Shown piece after piece: positions 17,671 through 25,867 of a stretch of DNA of 64,000 bases (the stretch's first letter is position 1; every line of letters begins with the position of its first letter). Source of the DNA: Corynebacterium mycetoides (GTDB lineage: Bacteria > Actinomycetota > Actinomycetes > Mycobacteriales > Mycobacteriaceae); the NCBI RefSeq assembly GCF_900103625.1, contig NZ_LT629700.1, positions 2,170,001-2,234,000 of the forward strand, in the 5' to 3' direction. A program made the position numbers and the translations under genes. The notes beneath the pieces were generated by a model. It saw only the letters and a program-made list of their open reading frames with translations, made no database searches and had not been told where the DNA came from.

Positions 17671-18700
17671 CTACGACCACACTGGGCTACTTTTCAAAGA
17701 GCGCCAGTGGGCTACATTTCGAAGAGCACTCACAAGATTGTCTGGAACATCGCCGAGACCATCGGCCATTGTGTTTTCGGGACTTTCTCGTAGAGGTTTT
17801 TCGCAAAGTGGGTGCGGCACCGCTGCCAGGATGCATCAGGCAGCACTTCGGAGATGGCGTGCTGGATGCCTTCGTGGGCGTCACTGGTGACCAAATAGAC
17901 ACCACGCAGCCCGCGGGCTTTTAGATCTTGGAAGAAGCCTTCCACGATGCGTTGGATTCCGCGGTGGCGACATGCATGCCGAGCATTTCGCGGTAGCCGT
18001 CGGCGTTGACCCCGGTGGCAAGCAGTACGGAGCATTTGACCACCCGGCCGCCTTCACGGACTTTGATCGTGAGCGCGTCGCACGACAGGTAGGCGTACCC
18101 GCCGGGATCGAGTGGGCGGTTTTTGAAATCTGTGACCATCTCGTCGAGTTCTTCCGACATGCGTGAGACTTGGGATTTCGACATATTGGCAATCCCAAGT
18201 GTTGCCACCAGGTCATTCATCCTGCGGGTGGAGACCCCCTTGAGATAGCACGTGGCAATCACCGTTGAGAGTGCCCGTTCTGCACGCGTACGGCGCTCTA
18301 ACAGCCAGTCCGGGAAGAACGCTCCGTGGCGCAACTTCGGTACTGCCACATCGATCGTGCCGACACGGGTGTCAAGGTCACGGTGGCGGTACCCGTTGCG
18401 GTGGTTGACCCGCTCGGTGGAAGCAACACCGTATTCGGCGCCGCAAACGGTGTCGGCCTGGGCGGAGAGGATCTGGTTGATAAACCCTTGCAGCATCTGC
18501 CGCATCAGGTCCGGGGAAGCTTGGGCGAGCAGATCATCCAAGTAGGTTGCCGGGTCGATAGAATACGGTGCAGTGGTCATCGTCATGTGCCTTTCGGTGA
18601 GATGTGGTAGTTGAGTCGAAAGGTTACTGGCGGTGGCCACCCCACTATTTCGCAGGGCCCACCATCTGCAAGCATTACACCACACTAAGGGGCACAACCC

Positions 18701-18882
18701 AATGAGATCCCCAACCGACGGGCGACCTCCGAGTTCGATGCCCCGGTTGCGCATTCCAGTACGATCCGGGAGCGGAGCGCGAGGTCCTGGGTGGTTTTGC
18801 GTCGCCGGACCCAGCGTTGCAGTTGGTCGCGTTCATCATCGGTCAAGGTCAGTGGGGCTAACGCCGGTCCTCGGTGTGCCAT
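18701..18882 (-). pseudogene. N-terminal fragment of an IS630-type transposase
   Basis: The frame starts MAHRGPALAPLTLTDDERDQ at 18882 and shows a helix-turn-helix region (LALRSRIVLECATGASNSEV, ARRLGI), the usual beginning of IS630-family transposases. It is cut after about 60 residues by the 5' end of E1. No matching remainder is found on the far side of E1 near 13760, so the rest was lost. Confidence 0.75.
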
Positions 18883-18888
18883 ACCCAA

Positions 18889-19170
18889 TTTTACAATGAT
18901 CCAGCAGCGAATTAACGGCGCAGGACACTAGGCGAGCTTCCCCCAGGGAACCAAACTCCCGGCGATCGTCTGACAGGCCGGAAGGAGTGTCCGGAAGTCG
19001 ATGTTGATTCCAGTCCCGTCTGATATGACCCATACGGTGCCGCTGACGGGACAATCCATGAGTGAGTTCCTCTGGATAGCCCGGGGGTTGAGTGGGGGTA
19101 AGCGGTTCTCCGACAGATCGGACGGACTGTTCTCGCCACGGGCCCCACTGGTGACTCGCGGGGAGAAGCA
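18889..19170 (+). other. Intergenic stretch without a convincing gene
   Basis: Open frames exist on both strands here but none has a ribosome site or recognisable motif. The stretch separates the IS630 fragment from the 3' end of the ATPase gene, and is probably the remnant flank of the lost element. Confidence 0.5.
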
Positions 19171-21258
19171 TCAGTGCGTGGGCTTTTCTTCGTGGTCGAT
19201 GCCGGCGTGTTCCTGGCCCTTCTGGAAGTTGAGCAGGCGAAGCGCGTTCGCGACGACGATGAGGGTGGATCCCTCATGGATGAGCACGACGGCGCCGATA
19301 TTAAGCCCAAGGAAGGTCGCGATGATGAGGAAAACGACGATGGCGAGGCTGGCGATGAGGTTCTGTCGGATGATCCGGCTGGCGGCCCGGCTCAGCCGGA
19401 CAGCGAACGGGATGCGTCCGAGGTCGTCGCTCATCAGCGCGATGTCGCAGGTCTCTAACGCGACCGTCGACCCGGCAGCACCCATCGCAATGCCGACGTC
19501 AGCGCGGGCCATCGCGGGGGCGTCGTTGACGCCGTCGCCGATCATCGCGATCGGGCGGTATGTCTTGGCCAGGCTCGTGATGTGAGTGACCTTGTCCTCG
19601 GGGAGGAGCTCTCCGATCGCCGTGTCGACGCCGACTTCCTGACCTACCGCGTCGGCGACCCGCTGATTGTCGCCGGAGATCATGACCAGATGGCCGACCC
19701 CTGTGTCCCGGAGCGCGTTGAGCACCTGGGCGGATTCGGCGCGGGAGGCGTCCATCACTCCCACGACCCCCAGGAAGCGGTCACCACGACGCACGATCAT
19801 CAACGTCTGCCCAGAGTCGCGGGCTTCGGCGTAGGCCTTGGCCAGCGAGGAGGGCAGTTCAAGCTGCTGTTCGTCGAACATGCGCAGGTTGCCGATTTCG
19901 ACCCGCTCTCCGTCGATCGTCGCGGTGATGCCGCGGCCGGTGAGTGCCGAGAGGTCGGTGGCCACCAGCCGCCCGGTCTCGGGGACGCGGGGTGCAAGGT
20001 CGCGGACGATCGCGGCGGCGAGGGGGTGGTCGCTGAGAGATTCGACCGACACGAGTGTCGGGATCAGTTCCGATTCGGACGTGTCATCGGCGGGAACGAG
20101 CGAGGTCACTCGTGGTGCGCCCCACGTGAGGGTGCCGGTCTTGTCGAACGCTATCGCCTCTACTCGTCCGAGTGTCTCGAGCGGGGCACCGCCCTTGACG
20201 AGCACGCCGGCCCGGGCAGCGCGAGCCACACCCGCCAGGACCGCGGCTGGGGTGGCGATCGCGAGAGCACATGGACTCGCGGCGACGAGCACGGTCATGG
20301 CGCGGTAGAAAGCGTCGGAGAACGGTTGCGCGAACACGAACATCGACACCAACAAGGTGGCGATGACCCCGAGGATCACGGCGGGCACGTACCAGCGCTG
20401 GAACCGGTCGATGAACTGCTGGGTCGGGGACGCGGCCTGGTCGGCGGTGCGAACGAGCTCGACGACTTTGCTCAGCGTTGAGTCGGCGGCGGTCGCGGTG
20501 ACCTCGATCTCGAGCACGCCGGACCCGTTCACGGTGCCGGCGAACACTCGATTGGCGGCGGGGAGGGTGTCAATCGTGTGCATCGTCCGCTGTGGGTCGG
20601 CCACCGGTTCCTTCTCCACGGGGATCGACTCGCCCGTGACCGCTGATTGATCAACGGCGGACATCCCGGAGATCACGAACCCGTCCGAGGGGATGCGGGA
20701 ATTCGGGCGGATGACCACGATGTCTCCGACCACGAGCTCCTCCACGGGCACTTCCACGGGTTCGGTATCACCGCGGCGCACCAGGGCGCTGCGGGGGGCG
20801 AGCTCGGCGAGGGCCTCAATGGACTTGCTGGCGCGGCTGAGGGCGTACTCCTCGAGGGCGTGGCCGAGGCTGAACAAGAACAGCAGCACCGCTCCCTCCG
20901 CCCACCGGCCGATGAGGGCAGCGCCGACCGCGGCGACAAGCATGAGGAAGTCAACCTCGAACTTCCCCCGCAGCGTGGAGGAGATAGCGGTGCGGATGGT
21001 GAAGAACCCACCGAAGAAGTAGGTGGCGAGAAAGAACGCCAACGGCCATCCGACCATCGGCAGCCCCAAGGCGAACTGCGCAATCATCCCACCGGCGTAA
21101 GTGACGCCGGCGGCGATCGCGAACCCCAACTCCCAGCGTGCGGAGCCGTGGGCATGATCGCCGGTAGGGGTGGTCGGCGCTGTCGGTGTCAGGGTTGTGG
21201 GGGATCCGTTCGGGGCAGCGTAGTCGCCGGGGTCAGGGTCATGATCGTGCTCGCTCAT
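19171..21258 (-). CDS. P1B-type metal ATPase of the CtpD/CoaT (P1B-4) kind
   Basis: This 695-residue inner-membrane pump exports a transition metal using ATP. The phosphorylation site is DKTGT (Asp372), the actuator TGES is at ~208-211, the hinge motif is GDGVND and the nucleotide-domain motif is SDHPLA. The membrane metal site reads SPC (328-330) instead of CPC, and the last membrane helix reads HEGST. SPC with HEGST is the signature of subgroup P1B-4, whose characterised members move Co2+, Fe2+ or sometimes Cd/Zn. There is no N-terminal CxxC metal domain, only a short His/Asp-rich tail (SEHDHDPD). A GGGGAAAACCCC hairpin and AT-rich stretch lie upstream. Confidence 0.9.
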   Translation of the reverse strand: MSEHDHDPDPGDYAAPNGSPTTLTPTAPTTPTGDHAHGSARWELGFAIAAGVTYAGGMIAQFALGLPMVGWPLAFFLATYFFGGFFTIRTAISSTLRGKFEVDFLMLVAAVGAALIGRWAEGAVLLFLFSLGHALEEYALSRASKSIEALAELAPRSALVRRGDTEPVEVPVEELVVGDIVVIRPNSRIPSDGFVISGMSAVDQSAVTGESIPVEKEPVADPQRTMHTIDTLPAANRVFAGTVNGSGVLEIEVTATAADSTLSKVVELVRTADQAASPTQQFIDRFQRWYVPAVILGVIATLLVSMFVFAQPFSDAFYRAMTVLVAASPCALAIATPAAVLAGVARAARAGVLVKGGAPLETLGRVEAIAFDKTGTLTWGAPRVTSLVPADDTSESELIPTLVSVESLSDHPLAAAIVRDLAPRVPETGRLVATDLSALTGRGITATIDGERVEIGNLRMFDEQQLELPSSLAKAYAEARDSGQTLMIVRRGDRFLGVVGVMDASRAESAQVLNALRDTGVGHLVMISGDNQRVADAVGQEVGVDTAIGELLPEDKVTHITSLAKTYRPIAMIGDGVNDAPAMARADVGIAMGAAGSTVALETCDIALMSDDLGRIPFAVRLSRAASRIIRQNLIASLAIVVFLIIATFLGLNIGAVVLIHEGSTLIVVANALRLLNFQKGQEHAGIDHEEKPTH

Positions 21259-21380
21259 GCCTGTAGCCTAACGGGGAAAACCCCTTATTGAAAGCTTATT
21301 AAAATCCTTGAGGGCATCCCCTCCCGCACCCTCCGTATAGACATCGAGTGGGCCGCAACGTGTGGTGCGCAAGGCTGCGC

Positions 21381-22420
21381 TTAGAACCGCTCGCGCCGGC
21401 GGTTGGTGAATTTCCGGGAGTGGTTCGGCTGGCTGTCGCCGTAACGGTCGTGCAACATGCGTGCACGGGCACCAGAGGATGCGGAAGTAGGGGCTTGGGC
21501 ATGGGCGAGACCCTGGGTGCCATTTTCCGGGTGAGTGGTGCGGAGGGCGCCCACCGTGTCGGAATCTGTCTCTTCGTCCTGGGAGTCCCCGGTCTGCTGC
21601 GAGGATGCGGATCCGTCGGCCAGCTCGGCCTCCTCGCGGCGCACGCGGCGGCGTTCCTTTAACTCCGCCCAGATGAAGTAGCCCAGGCCGAGCGGGCCAT
21701 GATGCCAAAGGCGATCCACTGGAAGGCGTAGGACAGGTGTGAGCCGCGGTCGAGCATGGGCACCGGGATGGCGTTGATCTACCCGGCCTGTCCCTCGGCC
21801 AGCTGCACATAGTCCTGTGCGAGATCTGTGCCGGTCACCTCGGCGCTCTGCTCGGTGTTGATGCCGTAGACCTGGCGGTAGCCCTGGTCCTCGATCGGCG
21901 GGGACATCGGTGTCTGCTCGGCAAATCGGGCGTGGCCGAGAATGGACTGCTCACCGGTCGGCGGGGTGTCCATCGGGGGGACACCGCCCTCGAACGGCGT
22001 TTGAAAACCACGGTTGACCAGGATCACCTCACCGGAGTTCAGCTGGAAGGGGGTCAGGGCGTGGAAGGCGGGGGAGGAGTCGACCGGACGGTTGCGCATC
22101 AAGACCTCATCCTCGGGCAGATAGTGGCCCTCAAGGATGACCCGCGCCCATTCCTCCTCAGGCTCAATGCTGCCCTGGGCGTCGAAGACCTCCTCGGCGG
22201 GGACGGGCTCGACCTCGAAGGCGGCCTCGATCTGATCGTTGCGCTCGACGATGGCACCGTCCCTGCTCAGCTGCCATGGGGCCAGAAAGGTAAAGGAGAA
22301 ATAGGAGAAGGCGATGATGGCGAGGACACCGAACACCCAGCCGGGCCGGAGGAATGTCCTCCAGCCCTTCTTCTGCGCGGCCCGCTCGTACCTGCGTTCA
22401 TGTGTGCTGCTCACGGCCAT
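21381..22420 (-). pseudogene. SURF1-family cytochrome oxidase assembly protein, broken
   Basis: The frame begins MAVSSTHERRYERAAQKKGW at 22420, has a first membrane helix (VFGVLAIIAFSYFSFTFLAP) followed by PWQLSRD, and the SURF1 pattern VILVNRGFQ. After LAEGQAG it meets TAG at 21779-21781. The same frame then continues INAIPVPMLDRGSHLSYAFQ-WIAFGIMA before a one-base deletion near 21700 moves the rest (PLGLGYFIWAELKERRR) into another frame, which ends at 21381. Together these give a complete SURF1-like protein with a second C-terminal membrane helix, carrying one nonsense codon and one frameshift. The role in heme a insertion is family knowledge. Confidence 0.85.
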
Positions 22421-22484
22421 GACTTCTACTTCCCCGTCCGGTGAGAAAATGCATTCTTTTCCAGTGTGCTGATGGGTGAAAACA

Positions 22485-24458
22485 CTAGTAGACCCGGGTC
22501 TTTCCGTGCGCATCCTCATCCGTGGGAACCGTGGCCGTCGCCACCGGGTTGAGGTCAGGATGCTTGGTGCGGGCGGCCCGTAGGCCGTTGGTGATGACGA
22601 TGACCTCGGCCACCTCGTGGACCAGGACCACCGCCGCCAGTCCCAGCACGCCGGTGATCGCCAGCGGGAGCAAAACGATGATGATCGCCAGGGACAGGAC
22701 GATGTTCTGGTTGATGATGGCCCGTCCCCGGCGGGCATGGTGCAAGGCACGGGGGATCAGGCGCAGGTCATCGCCGGTAAACGCCACGTCCGCGGACTCG
22801 ATGGCGGCGTCCGAGCCCCTGGCACCCATGGCGATGCCGATGTCTGCCGAGGCCAGGGCGGGGGCGTCGTTGATGCCGTCGCCGATCATCGCCACCGGAC
22901 CCCGCTCATGCAGGTCAGCCACGGCCCGGGCCTTGTCCTCCGGGCGCAGCTGCGCACGGACGTCCTGGATGCCGGCCTCGACGGCCAGGGCCTGGGCGGT
23001 GCGGGTGTTATCGCCGGTGAGCATGGTGATCCCGAAGCCTTCGGCAGTCAGTGACCTGATGACCTCGGGGGTTTCGGGGCGTAGTTCATCGCGGACCCCG
23101 ACTATCCCGACGGGTTGGTCGTCGCGGTGGACGATGACCACGGTCATGCCCTGTTCTTCCAGGGACTCCACCTCGGTGGCCAGAGGCCCAGGGGAAAGCC
23201 AGCGGGGGCTACCCACGGCAATCCGGGTTCCGGTGATGACTCCGGTAATGCCCTGGCCGGCGGCCTCCGAAACCTGCTGGGCCACCGGAGGGTGGGGTGC
23301 GGCGGCGGTGATCGCCGCGGCCAGCGGATGGGTGGAGTGAGCCTCCAGTGCCGCCGCCCAGTCGAGGACCTCGGCCCGGTTGACTCCCCCGGTGGTGAGC
23401 ACCTCCGTGACGGTGGGTCGGTTGCGGGTCAGGGTGCCGGTCTTGTCCAGGGCCAGATGCCGGATGCCGCCGAGGCGTTCAAAGGCGGCGCCGGATTTGA
23501 TGACCACACCGAATTTACTGGCCGCCCCGATTGCCGAGACCACCGTGACCGGCACCGAGATCGCCAACGCGCACGGGGAAGCGGCCACCAAGACGACCAG
23601 GGCACGCTCGATCCACACACCGGGATCACCGAGCAGGGAACCGATGGCGGCCACGAGGATGGCCAGGATGAGGACCCCGGGCACCAGGGGGCGGGCCAGA
23701 CGGTCAGCGATCCGGGCCCGTCGGCCCTTGTCGTTCTGGGCCTGCTCCACCAGCTTGACGACGGTGGTCAGGGAGTTGTCCGTGCCGGCGGCGGTGGCCT
23801 TGACCTCGAGGGCGCCGGAGGTGTTGATGGATCCGGCCAGCACCGCATCGCCGGGCCCGACTTCGACGGGGATGGATTCACCCGTGATCGCCGAGACATC
23901 CAGGCTGCTGTGACCTGAGCGGACCACCCCGTCGGTGGCCAGGCGTTCCCCGGCGGCCAGGCGCAGAATGTCCCCGGGGACGAGGTCTTCGACCTGTACG
24001 GTGCGGGCACCCCCGTGAGCAGCGACGATCGTGGCGGTCGAGGGGATGAGTGTCAGCAGGGCGCGCAGGCCCGAACGGGCCTTGTCCATCGCCTTATCCT
24101 CCAGCGCCTCGGCGATGGAGTAGAGGAAGGCCAGGGCGGCGGCCTCCTCAATGAATCCCAGCAGGACCGCACCGGTGGCGCTGATGGTCATCAGTAACCC
24201 GATGCCCAGTCGGCGAGAGGTGAACAGCCCCTTGAGTGCCCCGGGAACGAACTGGGAAGCACCCAGCAGAAGGGAAACCCAGAACAAGGTGGTGGCCATC
24301 AGTCCGGCCCCCGGGATAAACCACTCGAGGATCAGGCCGAGGAGCAGGGTCAGTCCGGAAGCCACCGGGAGGAGGATGGCGCGGTCACGCCACCACGGGG
24401 TGTGCTCATCTTCTTCGGTCATCGGTGCGGACGGTTCACAACCACAGGCAGACGTCAT
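22485..24458 (-). CDS. Cd/Pb-type P1B metal ATPase paired with cmtR
   Basis: The 657-residue pump starts at ATG 24458, overlapping the cmtR stop (ATGA), rather than at the longer upstream reading. The N-terminus carries a small Cys cluster, ACGCE, in place of a folded metal domain. Motifs are SAITGES, SPC (294-296), DKTGT (Asp338), THPLAAAI, and GDGIND. The last helices read HEVAEVIVITNGLRA. CtpG of Mycobacterium tuberculosis stands beside CmtR in the same way and exports Cd2+, which supports Cd/Pb as substrate. Translational coupling with cmtR suggests metal-induced expression of both. The SPC motif rather than CPC leaves the exact metal open. Confidence 0.9.
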   Translation of the reverse strand: MTSACGCEPSAPMTEEDEHTPWWRDRAILLPVASGLTLLLGLILEWFIPGAGLMATTLFWVSLLLGASQFVPGALKGLFTSRRLGIGLLMTISATGAVLLGFIEEAAALAFLYSIAEALEDKAMDKARSGLRALLTLIPSTATIVAAHGGARTVQVEDLVPGDILRLAAGERLATDGVVRSGHSSLDVSAITGESIPVEVGPGDAVLAGSINTSGALEVKATAAGTDNSLTTVVKLVEQAQNDKGRRARIADRLARPLVPGVLILAILVAAIGSLLGDPGVWIERALVVLVAASPCALAISVPVTVVSAIGAASKFGVVIKSGAAFERLGGIRHLALDKTGTLTRNRPTVTEVLTTGGVNRAEVLDWAAALEAHSTHPLAAAITAAAPHPPVAQQVSEAAGQGITGVITGTRIAVGSPRWLSPGPLATEVESLEEQGMTVVIVHRDDQPVGIVGVRDELRPETPEVIRSLTAEGFGITMLTGDNTRTAQALAVEAGIQDVRAQLRPEDKARAVADLHERGPVAMIGDGINDAPALASADIGIAMGARGSDAAIESADVAFTGDDLRLIPRALHHARRGRAIINQNIVLSLAIIIVLLPLAITGVLGLAAVVLVHEVAEVIVITNGLRAARTKHPDLNPVATATVPTDEDAHGKTRVY

Positions 24459-24820
24459 GACTGCTGGCCTCCGTCCGTATCGCAGCAACCGGCAACCGGG
24501 CACTGCGGGTCCAGGCAGGCGGCGTCCTCATCGACGGCGAGGGTGGTCTCCAGCAGAGCGGTCAAGGCCTGAGCCAGGTGGGCATCAGCAATGTCATAGC
24601 GGGTGCGCCGCCCCTCTGGCTCGGCGACCACGATCCCGCAGTCCCGCAGGCACGTCAGGTGATTGGAGACGTTTGAGCGCGTCAACCCTAGTTCCCGGGC
24701 CAGTTGCGCCGGATAGTTCGGGGCATCGAGCAGGGACAACAGAATCCGGGACCGCGTGGGATCGGCCATGGCACGACCCAGGCGGTTCATCACATCGAGA
24801 CGGGAAGCAATGGTCAGCAT
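24455..24820 (-). CDS. cmtR: Cd/Pb-sensing ArsR-family repressor CmtR
   Basis: The 121-residue winged-helix protein matches M. tuberculosis CmtR in layout: MLT start, GRAMADPTRSRILLSLLD, and recognition helix LTRSNVSNHLTCLRDCG. Cys57, Cys61 and Cys102 fall at the same numbers as the Cd/Pb ligands of the mycobacterial protein. The C-terminal tail adds further cysteines (CLDPQC, CC). The start at 24820 is chosen because this is the CmtR N-terminus; a longer upstream reading has no support. A perfect inverted repeat overlaps the start codon (24811-24830). The gene overlaps the ATPase gene by 4 bases. Confidence 0.95.
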   Translation of the reverse strand: MLTIASRLDVMNRLGRAMADPTRSRILLSLLDAPNYPAQLARELGLTRSNVSNHLTCLRDCGIVVAEPEGRRTRYDIADAHLAQALTALLETTLAVDEDAACLDPQCPVAGCCDTDGGQQS

Positions 24821-24830
24821 GCGCTGACCA
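24811..24830 (-). promoter_or_regulatory. Inverted repeat over the cmtR start codon, candidate operator
   Basis: TGGTCAGC-ATGC-GCTGACCA is a perfect 8-base inverted repeat centred on the cmtR ATG. A second short repeat (ACCATACAGTGGT, 24827-24839) overlaps it. ArsR-type repressors commonly bind such repeats at their own promoter. Confidence 0.6.
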
Positions 24831-24993
24831 TACAGTGGTGAATGACTAATCTGCAAGCATCCCCTGGCGGGGTCGTCCTCGGGTACCTGGCCAGCATCAG
24901 GTGGGGGTCCTGAGACATATCCGGAGGCAGGAAGAGGGGCCCGTGGCATGGCACATCTGCACGGGAGGATGTACCGGGTGCCTCTTTCACTCT

Positions 24994-25569
24994 TTAACGC
25001 GCGTCACGACGTCGGACGACCAGGACACCGGCACCGGCGATGGCCCCGAAGACGGCCAGTCCCACGAGGGTCGGGACTATCAGATCGCTCCATCCGGAGG
25101 TGTCTTCCTCGGCGGTGTTCTCGGCAGCGGGGGTCTCCTCCACCGGCTCGGCGTCACCCGTGGTGGCAGCGGCCGCGTCGCCGGCGACGGTGAAGGTGGT
25201 TGAGCTGCGGGTGGCGTGGCCGTCGGAGGAGAGGATCTGGAAGCCCACGGTGTAGTCGCCTGGTCCACCACTGATATCCGCCGGCAGGTCGAGGGTCACC
25301 AGTCGATCCTTGATGGTCGGCTCACCACTGAACAGGAGGTCACCGGAATCCTGATCGGTGATGGCCACGGTGCTGAAACCCTCCTGGGGAAGCCCCGAGA
25401 ACTCCAGTTCGATGCTGCGCGGGAACTCCTCGACCACCTCACCGTCCGCGGGATTGCCACCGATCACCGAGTCATGCGCAAGGGCAGCCGGGGTGGCTAC
25501 GACACTCAGGGCACCGACCGCCACCACAGCGGCGATGACACGACGAGGGAGCATGGGAGAGATGATCAC
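24994..25569 (-). CDS. CopC-domain copper resistance protein, membrane-anchored
   Basis: GTG 25569 is preferred because AGGAGGA lies 5-6 bases upstream; an ATG at 25554 is the alternative. The ~191-residue product has a signal peptide (RRVIAAVVAVGALSVVATPA, AALA), then mature AHDSVIGGNPADGEVV, in which the N-terminal His after cleavage is the usual CopC copper ligand. The domain holds GFSTVAITD, PADISGGPGDYTVGF and LSSDGHATRSSTTF. A low-complexity Ala/Glu/Thr linker and a C-terminal membrane helix (LIVPTLVGLAVFGAIAGAGV) with the tail RRRDAR anchor it outside the cell. It is divergent from the CopD-CtaG gene, sharing an approx. 300-base promoter region. Confidence 0.9.
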   Translation of the reverse strand: MIISPMLPRRVIAAVVAVGALSVVATPAALAHDSVIGGNPADGEVVEEFPRSIELEFSGLPQEGFSTVAITDQDSGDLLFSGEPTIKDRLVTLDLPADISGGPGDYTVGFQILSSDGHATRSSTTFTVAGDAAAATTGDAEPVEETPAAENTAEEDTSGWSDLIVPTLVGLAVFGAIAGAGVLVVRRRDAR

Positions 25570-25867
25570 GAAAGTCCTCCTGGACTGGGCCGGCTCTTCA
25601 ACCGGATGTGAGCGACTAAGGCACCTGCTTGCGGGAGGTACCAAGAGAGTGGTCGGAACGGACGGGGGGAAAGTTCCCGGCCACGCCGCCTTCACCGGGT
25701 GTTGTTCTTCACAGGTAGATGCACCCCTGCAGGGGGTGAACCGGGGGAAGATACTGGTCCCTGGGCAATTTACAAGAACACCAGCAGGCCCCATTAGGGT
25801 GAACCCCACGCCAGCTTCCGAACGCATCAGGAGAGCGGAGGCGGCTTGGACGGCGAAATGGACACAG

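Larger units (their letters stand above)
14225..17733 (+). mobile_element. IS21-family element, itself interrupted by B2
   Basis: The left end (GTCAGCGCTCTTTGAAAAGTA from 14226) and the reverse complement of the right end (GTGAGTGCTCTTCGAAATGTA) form imperfect inverted repeats, with a second internal copy of the repeat near each end (GAAAAGTAGCCC at ~14263, a similar one at ~17690). AAGATT at 14219-14224 and 17734-17739 is the likely target duplication. Genes istA (broken) and istB follow each other on the plus strand. It sits inside the E1 transposase. Confidence 0.85.
13828..18586 (-). pseudogene. IS256-family transposase of E1: frameshifted and split by IS21
   Basis: The start is MTMTTAPYSIDPATYLDDLL at 18586, not the longer upstream reading that runs into the flanking IS630 remnant. 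The frame holds through LSCDALTIKVREGG to ATAESNASWK and then stops at 17921; the continuation FFQDLKARGLRGVYLVTSDA is in another frame. The IS21 element then splits it near 17740/14220, and the C-terminal part ([15 protein letters not shown] to DHHQLTA, with [15 protein letters not shown]) ends at 13828. The same frameshift occurs in E2. Confidence 0.9.
13763..18700 (-). mobile_element. IS256-family element E, copy 1 (E1), interrupted by IS21
   Basis: The 5' end (18700, reading GGGTTGTGCCCCTTAGTGTG on the minus strand) and the 3' end (about 13763, GGTCAAGTCCCGTGTAGTGG) match those of copy E2 at 34294-35716. Without the 3.5-kb IS21 insert the element is about 1.42 kb. No 8-base duplication is visible at the outer flanks (GAAATGAT against AATGAGAT). 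Its 5' side has cut an IS630-type transposase gene. Confidence 0.85.
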
